From positions 62,001 through 126,000 of the forward strand of contig JAEUMT010000027.1 of assembly GCA_016791365.1 (NCBI GenBank): a stretch of DNA of 64,000 nucleotides. The letters are read 5' to 3'. Both the position numbers and the translations under genes were made by a program. The notes beneath the pieces were generated by a model. It saw only the letters and a list, made by a program, of their open reading frames with translations, had not been told where the DNA came from and did not search any database. Of this stretch, positions 7,514 to 15,972 are shown in pieces. Numbering within the stretch: position 1 is the stretch's first letter; every line of letters begins with the position of its first letter. The stretch comes from Hyphomonadaceae bacterium. Lineage in GTDB: Bacteria; Pseudomonadota; Alphaproteobacteria; Caulobacterales; Aquidulcibacteraceae.

Positions 7514-8674
7514 ATGATTGAAACACTCGCGCCGAAAGCGCCGGATCCGCTCCTAAAGATCATCAAAATGTTTCGCGAGGACCCGCGGACGGACAAGATC
7601 GATCTTGGTGTCGGCGTTTACAAGGACGCGACCGGCAACACGCCGGTAATGCGCGCGGTGAAGGACGCCGAAGCGCTGCTGCTCGCCAGCCAGAAGACGA
7701 AGACGTATGTCGGCCAACAGGGCGATGTGGATTTTCTGAAGCTCGTGGGTCAGCTGGCGTTCGGCGAGATGTCGCGCGCGTTCGTTTCGATCCAGGCGGT
7801 TGGCGGCACCGGCGCGCTGCGTCTGGGTTGCGACTTGCTGCGCGAAAGCGGCGCCAAACGCATCCTGCTGCCGGCGCCGTGCTGGCCGAACCATCCTTCG
7901 ATCGTGCGCGCCGCGCGGCTCGAGCCCATCGATGTGCCGTTCTTCAACATTGCGGAACAACGCATCGATATGGACGCGCTTATCGCAGGCTTCGCGCAAG
8001 CTGACCGCGGCGATAGCATCATCGTCCAAGCCTGCTGCCATAATCCGCTCGGTGCGGACTTCTCGTTAGAGCAATGGAAGCAGCTGGCCGAAGCGTTCAA
8101 CGCGCGCGGCATCATTCCGTTCGTCGACCTCGCCTATCAAGGTTTCGGCGACGGCATTGACGAGGACGTTGCTGGCGCCCGCGCGCTGCTGGAGCTTGTG
8201 CCCGAGGCGGTGATCGCGGTTTCCGAGGCCAAGTCGTTCGGCATTTATCGCGAGCGCGTCGGCGCTTTGTTCGTGAAGGCGAACGAGAAAGCGCGCCCGG
8301 CGGTGATGAGCAATCTCGCCGCGATCGCGCGCGCGAACTATTCGATGCCGCCGGATCACGGCGCGGCGATCGTGCGCGAAGTGCTGAGCGACGAATCGCT
8401 CCGGGTGTCTTGGCGCGAAGAGCTGGATCAAATCCGCGCCCACATTAAGAGCACGCGCCAACACCTGGCCGCGGCGCGCGTCAATTCGATGCCGATGCAT
8501 TTGATCGCCGTCCAGAAAGGCATGTTCTCGACGCTGCCGCTGAACGACGCGCAAGTGACCACGTTGCGCGAACAGCACGGCATCTACATGACTGACTCGG
8601 CGCGGATTAACGTGGCGGGTTTGCGTGAGGCTGACATCCCGCGCTTTGTCGAAGCATTGAAGGCTGTGGCTTAG
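7514..8674 (+). CDS. Aromatic/aspartate aminotransferase, class I (TyrB-like)
   Basis: This 386-residue PLP enzyme shows the class I fold signature: LGVGVYKDATG near the N-terminus, CHNPLGAD (about 175-182), VDLAYQGFG (about 204-212) and the Schiff-base lysine in SEAKSFGIY (Lys 240). The IDLGVGVYKD/PLL start is characteristic of the TyrB/AspC group, which transaminates aspartate, tyrosine and phenylalanine. It follows E2 by 9 bp and is probably in the same operon. Its product would be a 2-oxoacid such as phenylpyruvate, the type of substrate used by the preceding dehydrogenase. Substrate preference between aspartate and aromatic amino acids cannot be decided from sequence by eye. Confidence 0.85.
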   Translation: MIETLAPKAPDPLLKIIKMFREDPRTDKIDLGVGVYKDATGNTPVMRAVKDAEALLLASQKTKTYVGQQGDVDFLKLVGQLAFGEMSRAFVSIQAVGGTGALRLGCDLLRESGAKRILLPAPCWPNHPSIVRAARLEPIDVPFFNIAEQRIDMDALIAGFAQADRGDSIIVQACCHNPLGADFSLEQWKQLAEAFNARGIIPFVDLAYQGFGDGIDEDVAGARALLELVPEAVIAVSEAKSFGIYRERVGALFVKANEKARPAVMSNLAAIARANYSMPPDHGAAIVREVLSDESLRVSWREELDQIRAHIKSTRQHLAAARVNSMPMHLIAVQKGMFSTLPLNDAQVTTLREQHGIYMTDSARINVAGLREADIPRFVEALKAVA

Positions 8675-8692
8675 GCCTGTACTACGCGTCGC

Positions 8693-8752
8693 CCTTCGAC
8701 AAGCTCAGGCTGACGCCTTCCAACACCGGCGTCAGCCTGAGCTTGTCGAAGG
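8693..8752. terminator. Bidirectional hairpin between convergent genes (CCTTCGACAAGCTCAGG repeat family)
   Basis: A perfect 25-bp inverted repeat (8693-8717 and 8728-8752) with a 10-base loop fills the gap between the convergent aminotransferase and paaZ genes. The core CTTCGACAAGCTCAGG is a known, widespread intergenic palindrome in proteobacteria. It probably acts as a bidirectional transcription terminator. There is no obvious T-tract. Confidence 0.7.
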
Positions 8753-8759
8753 CGGCGTG

Positions 8760-10778
8760 CTAAGCCGCATTCATCGTGAGTAGATCGTACGCCGCGACGG
8801 TTTCGCCATCGCGGTTCGTGACGATAACATCCCACCGCACTTCGCCTTGATCCTGCTTGCGCAGCGTCTTGTCCTTCACAGTGAGCGCGACTTGCACGGT
8901 GTCACCCGGCTTCACCGGCTTAACGAAGCGCAGATTGTCGAGACCGTAGTTCGCGAGCACTGGGCCCGGGTCGGGATCGACGAACAATCCTGCCGCAAAC
9001 GCCAGGATGAGATAGCCATGCGCGACGCGGCCGCCGAAGAGTGGGTTCGCTTTCGCCGCTTCCTCGTCCATGTGCGCGTAGAATGTGTCGCCGGTGAAGT
9101 GTGCGAAGTGCTCGATGTCGTCGAGCGTGATTTCGCGCGCTTTGGTCTTGAGCTGGTAGCCGATCGGCAGGTCATGGAACTTGCGGCGGAACGGATGCTG
9201 TTCCGCATTCTCCGTCGGCATCCCCGCGATGTAGCGCTTCACGATGGCCGCGAGCGTGCGCGGATGACCCTGCAGCGCGGTGCGTTGCATGTAGTGCGTG
9301 ACGCCGCGAATGCCGCCCATCTCCTCGCCGCCGCCGGCGCGGCCGGGACCGCCATGGATCATATGCGGCATCGGCGAGCCGTGGCCGGTGCTCTCCTTGG
9401 CGCTATCGCGATCGATGAAAGCGATGCGCCCATGGAATGAACCCGAGCCGAGCACCAGCTCGCGCGCGAAATCGGTGTCGTAGGTAAAGGCGCTCATGAC
9501 GAGCGAGCCTTTGCCGCGATTGGCGAGTGCAATGGCGTCGGCGGCGTCCTTGTACGGCATCAACGTTGAGACCGGGCCGAACGCCTCGACGTCATGCACT
9601 GCGCGTGCTTGCCATGGGTCTTCGCAGCGGAGCAACACGGGCGACAGGAAGGCGCCCTTCTCATTGAACGGCGAAGCGTTGGGATCGCCACAGACAATCG
9701 CAGCGTCGGCGCTGAGCTCTTTGATCTTCACGCGCACGTCGTTGCGTTGGCTGGTGCTGACGAGCGCGCCCATGCGCGTCGCTTCATCACGCGGATCGCC
9801 GATCGTGGTTTTGTCCAAGCGCGCTTTCAGCGCATCCTGCGCGGCATCGAGCAATGCGGCGGGGACCATGGCGCGGCGGATGGCCGTACACTTCTGGCCC
9901 GCTTTCACCGTCATTTCCTTGGCGACCTCCTTGATGAAGAGATCGAATTCGGGCGAGTCCGCCTTCGCATCGGGGCCGAGCACGGAGGCGTTGAGCGAAT
10001 CCTGCTCAGCCACGAAGCGCACACTTTCGCGCACGATGACAGGATGCGCTTTCAGCTTGCTCGCGGTCGTCGCCGAACCAGTGAAGGAGACGACGTCTTG
10101 CGTCGTCAGGTGTTCGAAGAGATCGCCAGTTGAGCCAACGATGAGTTGCAGCGCGCCTTTCGGCAGCACGTTGGCTTCGAGCATAATGCGCACAGCCGCT
10201 TCGGTGAGATAGCTGGTCGCGCTCGCGGGCTTCACAATCGCGGGAACGCCGGCGAGGAAAGTCGGCGCGAGCTTTTCGAGCATGCCCCAGACGGGGAAGT
10301 TGAAGGCGTTGATGTGAACGGCAACACCTTGCAACGAAGTGAAGACGTGCAGCCCCTGAAACGTGCCGTTGCGCGACAGCGCTTCGACATTGCCATCGAT
10401 CAAGATCGTCTCGTTCGGCAGTTCGCGCCGACCCTTGCCCTGATAGACCGCAAACGTGCCGATACCGCCGTCAATATCAATCCAGCTATCCGCCTTCGTT
10501 GCGCCTGTGTTGTAGCTCAGCTCGTAGAGCGCCTCCTTCTTCGCGGTGAGCGCATCCGCCAGCGCCTTCAGCATGAGCGCGCGCTGGTGGAACGTGAGCG
10601 CGCGCAGCGCCGGCCCGCCCTGCTCACGCGCAAATTCCAGCATCGCCGCGAAATCGAGCCCTTGCGACGAAGTGAGCGCAACCACTTCGCCGTCGATCGC
10701 GGAACGCAGCTCGGCAAGCCCGCCGCTACCCGCGACCCATTTGCCTTCGGCGTAGTTTTGCAGGGTGATCGGCTTCAT
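8760..10778 (-). CDS. paaZ: Bifunctional oxepin-CoA hydrolase / 3-oxo-5,6-dehydrosuberyl-CoA semialdehyde dehydrogenase PaaZ
   Basis: This protein of about 672 residues has an N-terminal aldehyde dehydrogenase domain (about 1-520; catalytic Cys in AGQKCTAIRR, GSATTASKL NAD region) and a C-terminal MaoC-like hot-dog hydratase domain (about 535-670; HFAHFTGDTFYAHMDEEAA). This is the PaaZ architecture of the phenylacetyl-CoA pathway: ring opening of oxepin-CoA, then oxidation of the resulting aldehyde. ATG 10778 is chosen because GGAG lies eight bases upstream. A further in-frame ATG at 10802 would place the start inside a repeat. It is followed on the same strand, upstream, by paaG. All core Paa enzymes except PaaK, PaaF, PaaH and a linked PaaJ are in the block. 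Confidence 0.93.
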   Translation of the reverse strand: MKPITLQNYAEGKWVAGSGGLAELRSAIDGEVVALTSSQGLDFAAMLEFAREQGGPALRALTFHQRALMLKALADALTAKKEALYELSYNTGATKADSWIDIDGGIGTFAVYQGKGRRELPNETILIDGNVEALSRNGTFQGLHVFTSLQGVAVHINAFNFPVWGMLEKLAPTFLAGVPAIVKPASATSYLTEAAVRIMLEANVLPKGALQLIVGSTGDLFEHLTTQDVVSFTGSATTASKLKAHPVIVRESVRFVAEQDSLNASVLGPDAKADSPEFDLFIKEVAKEMTVKAGQKCTAIRRAMVPAALLDAAQDALKARLDKTTIGDPRDEATRMGALVSTSQRNDVRVKIKELSADAAIVCGDPNASPFNEKGAFLSPVLLRCEDPWQARAVHDVEAFGPVSTLMPYKDAADAIALANRGKGSLVMSAFTYDTDFARELVLGSGSFHGRIAFIDRDSAKESTGHGSPMPHMIHGGPGRAGGGEEMGGIRGVTHYMQRTALQGHPRTLAAIVKRYIAGMPTENAEQHPFRRKFHDLPIGYQLKTKAREITLDDIEHFAHFTGDTFYAHMDEEAAKANPLFGGRVAHGYLILAFAAGLFVDPDPGPVLANYGLDNLRFVKPVKPGDTVQVALTVKDKTLRKQDQGEVRWDVIVTNRDGETVAAYDLLTMNAA

Positions 10779-10797
10779 TCGCACTGCTCCAACCTCC

Positions 10798-10900
10798 GTC
10801 ATTCCGGACGCGCGAAGCGCGATCCGGAACCCAGGGGCTTACTGAACTTCGTCACTCCCTGGATTCCGGATTCTCGCTGCGCGAGCCCCGGAATGACGAA
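10798..10900. repeat. Inverted repeat of the CGTCATTCCGG family between paaG and paaZ
   Basis: CGTCATTCCGGA...CCGGAACCCAGGGG (10798-10836) is mirrored by CCCTGGATTCCGG...CCCCGGAATGACG (10857-10899). The two halves each contain a smaller hairpin (GCGCGAAGCGC and TCGCTGCGCGA). This is a different sequence family from the GGACCGCCGG repeat. It separates paaG from the paaZ start and may end or modulate the paaG transcript. Confidence 0.7.
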
Positions 10901-10911
10901 GGGGTTTAGTC

Positions 10912-11700
10912 TCAGGACCCAGTAAACTTCGGCTGACGCTTTTCCATGAACGCGGCAACGCCCTCTTTGTAGTCGCTCGTGCGACCAAGCATGCGTTGCG
11001 CGTCGCGTTCGACGTCGAGTTGTTCCGTCAGCGTGCGCGTCGCGCCTTCGCGGAGAAGCTTCTTGGTTGTCGCGAGGCCTTTCGTCGGCGCAGACGCAAA
11101 CTTCAAAGCGAGCGCGTCGGTTTCTTCACGCAACTTATCGTCGTCAACGCATCTCCAGATCATGCCCCAGGCTTCGGCGCGCTCGGCCGTCAGCGGCTCG
11201 CCCGTGAGCGCAAGCCCCATGGCGCGCGCCTGCCCCGCAAGGCGCGGCAATGTCCAGGTGCCGCCGCTATCTGGGACGAGGCCGATATTGGCGAAGCTTT
11301 GAATGAACTTGGCGCTCTTCGCCGCGATGACGATATCGCAGGCGAGCGCAATGTTGGCGCCTGCGCCGGCGGCAACGCCGTTCACGGCGCAGATCACTGG
11401 CATTTCGAGCGTCACCAGCCGGCGGATCAGCGGATTGTAGCGCTTCTCCAGCGACTCTCCGAGGTCGACGCCGTCTCCGCCAGGGGCGACAGCGCGATCG
11501 GAGAGATCCTGCCCCGCGCAAAAACCGCGGCCGGCGCCGGTGAGCACGAGCACGCGCGCATCGCTCTTCGCGACGGCCTCAAGGCCACGCGACATTTCAT
11601 CGTGCATCTGCACTGTGAAACTGTTCAGTCGATCAGGACGATTGAGCGTCAGGCGCGCGGCGCCGCCCGCGATCTCCAGCAGAATGGCCTCGTAATCCAT
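10912..11700 (-). CDS. paaG: 2-(1,2-epoxy-1,2-dihydrophenyl)acetyl-CoA isomerase PaaG (enoyl-CoA hydratase/isomerase family)
   Basis: This 262-residue crotonase-fold protein starts MDYEAILLEIAGGAARLTLNRPDRLNSF. Oxyanion-hole segments are visible (GRGFCAGQDLS and GVAAGAGANIALACDIVIAAKSA), followed by FANIGLVPDSGGTW, with an Asp in the place where PaaG-type isomerases have it. In phenylacetate degradation PaaG converts the ring epoxide to oxepin-CoA, the substrate of PaaZ, its neighbour on the same strand. ATG 11700 is chosen by homology of the N-terminus; a much longer open frame upstream is not supported. Its promoter should lie in the short gap shared with divergent paaI. Confidence 0.88.
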   Translation of the reverse strand: MDYEAILLEIAGGAARLTLNRPDRLNSFTVQMHDEMSRGLEAVAKSDARVLVLTGAGRGFCAGQDLSDRAVAPGGDGVDLGESLEKRYNPLIRRLVTLEMPVICAVNGVAAGAGANIALACDIVIAAKSAKFIQSFANIGLVPDSGGTWTLPRLAGQARAMGLALTGEPLTAERAEAWGMIWRCVDDDKLREETDALALKFASAPTKGLATTKKLLREGATRTLTEQLDVERDAQRMLGRTSDYKEGVAAFMEKRQPKFTGS

Positions 11701-11740
11701 CGCTCGCCTCCTCGCGCGTCGGCGTGGCGTATGATAGAAC

Positions 11741-11754
11741 GCACGGTCGGTCAA
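11741..11754 (-). promoter_or_regulatory. Imperfect PaaR-type operator in the paaG-paaI gap
   Basis: Read on the minus strand this is TTGACCGACCGTGC, whose first half matches the perfect operator TGACCGATCGGTCA before paaA. It lies in the 68-bp divergent gap between paaG and paaI, so one regulator could control both directions. Confidence 0.45.
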
Positions 11755-11768
11755 TTCACGAGACATGC

Positions 11769-12194
11769 ATGAACGAAGCGGACAAACTCGCGCGCCAAGT
11801 CGCTGACACGCTTCTGCAACGTGAAGGCACAGGCTCCGCATGGGGCATCGCCATCGACGCCGCGCGCGACGGCTATGCGTTGGTGCGCATGACATTGCGC
11901 GAGGACATGCTGAATGGCCATCGCAGCGCGCATGGCGGGATGATCTTCGCACTGGCCGACACCGCGTTCGCGTATGCGTGCAATTCGCGCAACGAAATCA
12001 CCGTCGCACAGCACGCCAGCATTTCGTTCCTGGCGCCTGCGCACGCGGGCGATGTGTTGATCGCGGAGGCGCGGGAGATTTCCCGCAGCGGCCGCAGCGG
12101 CGTTTATCAGGTGAGCATCAAAACTGCGGCCGGCGCGGTGATCGCTGAATTCACCGGGCTTTCGCGGACAATCGGCGGGGCGGTGATTAATTGA
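11769..12194 (+). CDS. paaI: Hydroxyphenylacetyl-CoA thioesterase PaaI
   Basis: This 141-residue hot-dog fold thioesterase carries the motif GHRSAHGGMIFALADTAFAYA, typical of PaaI (the Asp in LADTAF is the catalytic region). Family members hydrolyse dead-end ring-hydroxylated phenylacetyl-CoA products and release trapped CoA. ATG 11769 gives the standard length; an in-frame ATG at 11724 would run through the divergent promoter. The stop codon (12192-12194) is the first three bases of the palindromic operator for the following paaA promoter, so the two genes are tightly abutted. Confidence 0.9.
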   Translation: MNEADKLARQVADTLLQREGTGSAWGIAIDAARDGYALVRMTLREDMLNGHRSAHGGMIFALADTAFAYACNSRNEITVAQHASISFLAPAHAGDVLIAEAREISRSGRSGVYQVSIKTAAGAVIAEFTGLSRTIGGAVIN

Positions 12195-12219
12195 CCGATC
12201 GGTCAGCGATTGTTATGCT
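12191..12219 (+). promoter_or_regulatory. paaA promoter with overlapping PaaR/TetR operator
   Basis: TTGACC (12191-12196), 17 bases, then TATGCT (12214-12219) make a good sigma-70 promoter. The perfect 14-bp palindrome TGACCGATCGGTCA (12192-12205) overlaps the -35 box and spacer, a classic repressor position. The TetR-family gene at the end of the paa block is the likely binder. The palindrome also contains the paaI stop codon. Confidence 0.75.
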
Positions 12220-12242
12220 ACACAAGTTCCAGAGGTGCGCCC

Positions 12243-13232
12243 GTGTACACGACTGATATGACCGGCAAGACGAAGGCCGAAGCCGTCGCCGAAGATCCGG
12301 CGCTGATCGCCGCGTTCGAAGCGCGCGTCGCCAATGATGAATTCATCGAGCCGAAGGACTGGATGCCTGAGGCCTATCGCAAGACTTTGGTGCGGCAGAT
12401 GTCGCAACACGCCCACAGCGAAATCGTCGGCATGCTGCCGGAGGGCAATTGGATTTCGCGCGCGCCGAACTTGCGCCGGAAGGCGATCCTGCTGGCGAAG
12501 GTGCAGGATGAAGGTGGGCACGGGCTTTATCTCTATGCGGCAGCGGAAACGCTCGGCACGTCGCGCGACGAGATGACGGAAGCGCTGCTCAGCGGCAAAG
12601 CCAAGTACTCAACCATCTTCAACTACCCAACGCTGACATGGGCGGACATCGGCGCGATCGGCTGGCTTGTCGACGGCGCCGCGATCATGAACCAGGTGCC
12701 GTTGCAACGTACGTCGTATGGCCCCTACGCGCGCGCGATGGTGCGCATCTGCAAGGAAGAAAGCTTCCACCAGCGCCAGGGTTACGAGATCATGATGCAT
12801 CTCGCTGCCGGCACGCCGGAGCAGAAGCGGATGGCGCAAGATGCGCTGAATCGTTGGTGGTGGCCGTCTCTGATGATGTTCGGCCCGCCGGACGACAAGT
12901 CGCCGAACACCGCGCAGAGCATGCGTTGGCGGATCAAGCGCGATACCAACGATGAACTGCGCCAGAAATTCGTCGATATCACTGTGCCTCAAGCGGAAGC
13001 TATCGGCCTCACCGTTCCCGACCCGGCGCTGAAGTGGAACGAGGAGCGCGGCGCCTACGATTTCGGCGAAGTCGACTGGGAAGAATTCGCCGCCGTCGTG
13101 CGCGGCGAAGGTCCGGTTACGAAAGAGCGCATTCAAGCGCGCCAAAAGGCTTGGGACGACGGCGCCTGGGTGCGCGACGCGGCGCGCGTGCATGCGGAGA
13201 AGCGCGCGGCGGCGAAGTTGGCGGCGGAGTAA
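12243..13232 (+). CDS. paaA: 1,2-phenylacetyl-CoA epoxidase, catalytic subunit A
   Basis: This 329-residue protein is the di-iron oxygenase subunit of the PaaABCE complex, which epoxidises the aromatic ring of phenylacetyl-CoA. Iron-ligand regions are visible: [13 protein letters not shown] (ExxH) and [15 protein letters not shown] (E...ExxH). GTG 12243 is preferred as start: AGAGG lies seven bases upstream, and the resulting N-terminus MYTTDM resembles other PaaA proteins, which begin MYT. ATG 12258 is an alternative. The gene is first in the paaABCDE operon behind the PaaR-type promoter. A GGACCGCCGG palindrome directly follows its stop codon. Confidence 0.94.
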   Translation: MYTTDMTGKTKAEAVAEDPALIAAFEARVANDEFIEPKDWMPEAYRKTLVRQMSQHAHSEIVGMLPEGNWISRAPNLRRKAILLAKVQDEGGHGLYLYAAAETLGTSRDEMTEALLSGKAKYSTIFNYPTLTWADIGAIGWLVDGAAIMNQVPLQRTSYGPYARAMVRICKEESFHQRQGYEIMMHLAAGTPEQKRMAQDALNRWWWPSLMMFGPPDDKSPNTAQSMRWRIKRDTNDELRQKFVDITVPQAEAIGLTVPDPALKWNEERGAYDFGEVDWEEFAAVVRGEGPVTKERIQARQKAWDDGAWVRDAARVHAEKRAAAKLAAE

Positions 13233-13287
13233 TATGGACCGCCGGCCGGCTCCGGTGCATGCCGGCGAGACGCCGGCGGACCATATT
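13231..13287. repeat. GGACCGCCGG palindromic repeat between paaA and paaB
   Basis: The left arm starts AATATGGACCGCCGGC at 13231 and the right arm ends GCCGGCGGACCATATT at 13287. The arms differ by one base. The copy overlaps the paaA stop codon and fills most of the paaA-paaB gap. It may reduce or stabilise the downstream message, as REP-type hairpins do. Confidence 0.85.
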
Positions 13288-13302
13288 GGACGGAGTAAGA
13301 CG

Positions 13303-13596
13303 ATGAGCGACGCATCAAAGGAATGGCCGCTGTGGGAGGTGTTCGTGCGCGGCAAGGGCGGGCTGTCGCATCGCCATGCCGGCAGCGTGCACGCGGTGGA
13401 CGCCAAGATGGCGCTTGAGCACGCGCGCGATACCTACACGCGGCGCATGGAAGGCGTGAGTTTGTGGGTTCTGCCGTCAGCGCAGATCGTCGCGTCCGAT
13501 CCGGGCGACGCGGGCGCGCTGTTCGAGCCGGCGGAAGACAAGGTTTATCGTCACCCGACCTTCTACAAAATCCCTGACGGCATCACGCACATCTGA
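13303..13596 (+). CDS. paaB: 1,2-phenylacetyl-CoA epoxidase subunit B
   Basis: This 97-residue protein shows the PaaB signature WPLWEVFVRGKGGLSHRHAGSVHA-like start and a C-terminal YRHPTFYKIPDGITHI. PaaB is a small structural subunit that bridges PaaAC dimers of the epoxidase. ATG 13303 is chosen because the preceding 37 codons are repeat-derived and GGAG sits upstream. The stop overlaps the paaC start (TGATG), showing translational coupling. Confidence 0.93.
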   Translation: MSDASKEWPLWEVFVRGKGGLSHRHAGSVHAVDAKMALEHARDTYTRRMEGVSLWVLPSAQIVASDPGDAGALFEPAEDKVYRHPTFYKIPDGITHI

Positions 13597-14345
13597 TGGA
13601 CGCGATCGCGACATACGCACTGCGCCTGGGCGACGACTCGCTCATTCTTGGCCAGCGGCTCAGCGAATGGTGCGGGCACGCGCCGGTTATCGAGGTCGAT
13701 CTTTCGCTCGCGAACGTCGCGCTCGATCAGATTGGGCAAGCAACGCATTTCTTGAATCTGGCCGGTGAGCTTGAAGGCAAAGGACGCGACGGCGACGCTC
13801 TGGCCTTTCGTCGCGATGTGATGGATTTCACCAATTGTCTGCTGGTCGAGCAACCGAACGGCGATTTCGCGCAGACGATCGCGCGACAGCTACTGTTCTC
13901 GCACTATCAGGAGTTGCTGTTCACGGCGCTGACGGGCTCGAAGAACGCGACGATTGCGGCGATCGCGGCCAAGGCGGTGAAAGAGACCTCGTACCACGCA
14001 ACGCTCGCCAGCGATTGGGTCATCCGCCTCGGCGACGGCACTAACGAGAGTAAGTCGCGCATGATCGCCGGCCTCGACTGGATGTGGCGCTTCGCGGACG
14101 AGTTGTTCGTGATGGATGATATCGATGCAGCGGCGATGACGGCTGGCGTTGGTGTCGATAAGGCGGCGTTGCGCGCAGCGTGGGACGCGCGCATCGACGC
14201 GGTGTTGGCGGAAGCAACCTTGTCGCGCCCCGCCCCGCGCCGCGCGACAACAGGCGGCCGCAACGGCCGCCACTCCGAACACCTCGGCCACCTGCTGAGC
14301 GACATGCAATTCCTTCAACGCGCGTATCCGGGCGCGACGTGGTGA
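13596..14345 (+). CDS. paaC: 1,2-phenylacetyl-CoA epoxidase subunit C
   Basis: The protein has 249 residues of the ferritin-like PaaC family: GDDSLILGQRLSEWCGHAP near the start, LANVALDQIGQA, and DMQFLQRAYPGATW at the C-terminus, which is highly conserved in PaaC. PaaC is the structural partner that pairs with catalytic PaaA. A short segment rich in Arg, Thr and Gly (about 211-230) before the conserved tail looks variable. Start and stop both overlap the neighbours by the TGATG arrangement, so translation of paaB, paaC and paaD is coupled. Confidence 0.93.
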   Translation: MDAIATYALRLGDDSLILGQRLSEWCGHAPVIEVDLSLANVALDQIGQATHFLNLAGELEGKGRDGDALAFRRDVMDFTNCLLVEQPNGDFAQTIARQLLFSHYQELLFTALTGSKNATIAAIAAKAVKETSYHATLASDWVIRLGDGTNESKSRMIAGLDWMWRFADELFVMDDIDAAAMTAGVGVDKAALRAAWDARIDAVLAEATLSRPAPRRATTGGRNGRHSEHLGHLLSDMQFLQRAYPGATW

Positions 14346-14890
14346 TGGCGCAGGCGCCCTCTTGGACCGCCGGCGTCTCGCCGGCATCCGGTGGTTCGGC
14401 TGACAGTGTGTTGCCGGCGAGGACGCCGGCGGTCCAAGATGTCCGCGCCATTCTCGCGAACGTGCCTGATCCAGAAATCCCGGCAGTGTCGGTGATTGAT
14501 CTGGGCATCGTCCGTGAGATCAGCGCTGACCGCGTAGTCATCACCCCGACCTATACCGGCTGCCCCGCTACCCTCGCCATCGAGCAATCCATCCGCGCGG
14601 CGCTCGACGCCAACGGCTTTGCGAACGTTGCGATCGAAACGACCCTCTCGCCGCCCTGGTCAACCGATTGGATCAGCGACAAGGGCCGCGAGGATCTCCG
14701 CGCTTACGGCATCGCCCCGCCGCCGAAGGGCGCGGCAGCCGCCTCGCTGAAGAACCAAACCGCGGCGGAGTGCCCACGTTGCGGTTCGTCCAACACCGAA
14801 GAGCTTTCACGTTTCGGCTCCACACCCTGCAAAGCGCTCTGGCGCTGCAAAGCGTGTGCGGAGCCGTTTGACCGGTTTAAGTGTCACTGA
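14345..14890 (+). CDS. paaD: PaaD, DUF59/MIP18-type protein needed for the epoxidase, with repeat-derived N-terminus
   Basis: The protein has 181 residues. Residues about 33-120 are the DUF59 (MIP18) domain (ANVPDPEIPAVSVIDLGIVR, TPTYTGCPA). The C-terminus carries a zinc-ribbon-like set of cysteines (CPRCGSSNTE...CKALWRCKACAEPF). PaaD is thought to act in iron-sulfur/di-iron maturation of the Paa epoxidase. Residues about 7-31 are encoded by a copy of the GGACCGCCGG palindrome, while homologues usually begin right before the DUF59 domain. The ATG at 14345 overlaps the paaC stop, so translation runs through the repeat. The core domain is intact and the gene is probably functional. Confidence 0.9.
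   Translation: MAQAPSWTAGVSPASGGSADSVLPARTPAVQDVRAILANVPDPEIPAVSVIDLGIVREISADRVVITPTYTGCPATLAIEQSIRAALDANGFANVAIETTLSPPWSTDWISDKGREDLRAYGIAPPPKGAAAASLKNQTAAECPRCGSSNTEELSRFGSTPCKALWRCKACAEPFDRFKCH
14361..14438. repeat. Palindromic repeat inside the paaD coding sequence
   Basis: Left arm 14361-14385 (CTTGGACCGCCGGCGTCTCG...) and right arm 14413-14438 (...GACGCCGGCGGTCCAAG) flank a 27-base loop. The right arm has one extra G, so arm lengths differ by one. It is translated in frame at the start of PaaD. Confidence 0.85.
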
Positions 14891-15969
14891 TGGCAAGCAT
14901 CGATTTTCACAAGTTGCGCGTGGCCGAAGTGAAGCGCGAGACGCCGGATGCGGTGTCCGTGCGCTTTGATCTGCCAGAAGGCTTGCGCGAAGCATTCGCC
15001 TTCAAGGCGGGCCAACATCTCACCTTCCGCCGCTCATTCAGCGGCGAAGAAGTGCGACGCAACTATTCAGTTTGCGTTTCTCCCAGTGAAGGCGTGCTGA
15101 AAATCGGCGTGAAGAAGATTGCCGGCGGCGTGTTCTCGGGCTGGGTGAACGATGAACTAAAGGCAGGCGACGAACTCGAGGTGATGGCGCCGCACGGCTC
15201 CTTCTGCTGGAGCTTCGATGCGGACGCGCGGCGCGAGTACGTGGCGTTCGCTGGCGGCTCCGGCATCACGCCGATCCTGTCATTGATGAAGACGGCGCTG
15301 GCGATGGAGCGGCAGTCTCGCTTCACGCTATTCTATGGCAACCGCAACTCACCGGGCGTGATGTTCCTGGAAGAGATCGCGGGTCTCAAAGATCGCTACA
15401 TCGACCGGCTCTCCGTCTTTCACTTCCTCGAAGACGAGGAAGAAGAGATCGAACTGTTTAACGGCCGCCTAGACGCAGCGAAGGCCGGCGAAATCCTCTC
15501 ATCACTCGTGAAACCCGGCGACATCGACGCATTCTTCATCTGCGGCCCCGGCCCGATGATGGATGCGGTGGAAGAAGCGCTGACCGCCAAGAACGTTGAG
15601 AGGCCGCGCATTCTCATCGAGCGTTTCACAACTGGTCCGCTCTCTGCCGCGCAAGCCGCCGCGGCGCGTGAACTGGAGGAAAAGGCGGCCGGCTTGAAGA
15701 TGAGCGTCACGCTCAACGGTCGGCGCATGCAGGTCGCATTCGATCCGAAGAACCATTCGATCCTCGACAACGTCCGCGCGGCGGGGCTGCCCGCGCCGTT
15801 CGCGTGCAAAGGCGGCGTCTGCGCCACCTGCCGCGCCAAGGTGACGGCCGGAGAGGTCAGCATGAAAGTCAATTACGGTCTCTCCGAACAAGAGATCGCC
15901 GACGGCTACGTGCTCACCTGCCAGGCAACCCCTCTTACCGAAGGCGTGGCGCTGACGTACGACGTCTAG
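14890..15969 (+). CDS. paaE: 1,2-phenylacetyl-CoA epoxidase, reductase subunit E
   Basis: This protein of about 359 residues has three parts: an FAD-binding ferredoxin-reductase domain (RRNYSVCVSPSEG), an NAD(P)H domain (FAGGSGITPILSLM, FICGPGPMMDA) and a C-terminal plant-type 2Fe-2S ferredoxin (CKGGVCATCRAKV with a distal LTCQ). It passes electrons from NADPH to the PaaA di-iron centre. ATG 14890 is preferred because it overlaps the paaD stop (TGATG) like the other junctions of this operon. GTG 14881 is possible and would add three residues. Confidence 0.93.
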   Translation: MASIDFHKLRVAEVKRETPDAVSVRFDLPEGLREAFAFKAGQHLTFRRSFSGEEVRRNYSVCVSPSEGVLKIGVKKIAGGVFSGWVNDELKAGDELEVMAPHGSFCWSFDADARREYVAFAGGSGITPILSLMKTALAMERQSRFTLFYGNRNSPGVMFLEEIAGLKDRYIDRLSVFHFLEDEEEEIELFNGRLDAAKAGEILSSLVKPGDIDAFFICGPGPMMDAVEEALTAKNVERPRILIERFTTGPLSAAQAAAARELEEKAAGLKMSVTLNGRRMQVAFDPKNHSILDNVRAAGLPAPFACKGGVCATCRAKVTAGEVSMKVNYGLSEQEIADGYVLTCQATPLTEGVALTYDV

Positions 15970-15972
15970 GTC

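Noticed and set aside
10779-10802. Upstream ATG (10802) as the start of paaZ
   Set aside because: It lies within the CGTCATTCCGG repeat and lacks a better ribosome site than ATG 10778.
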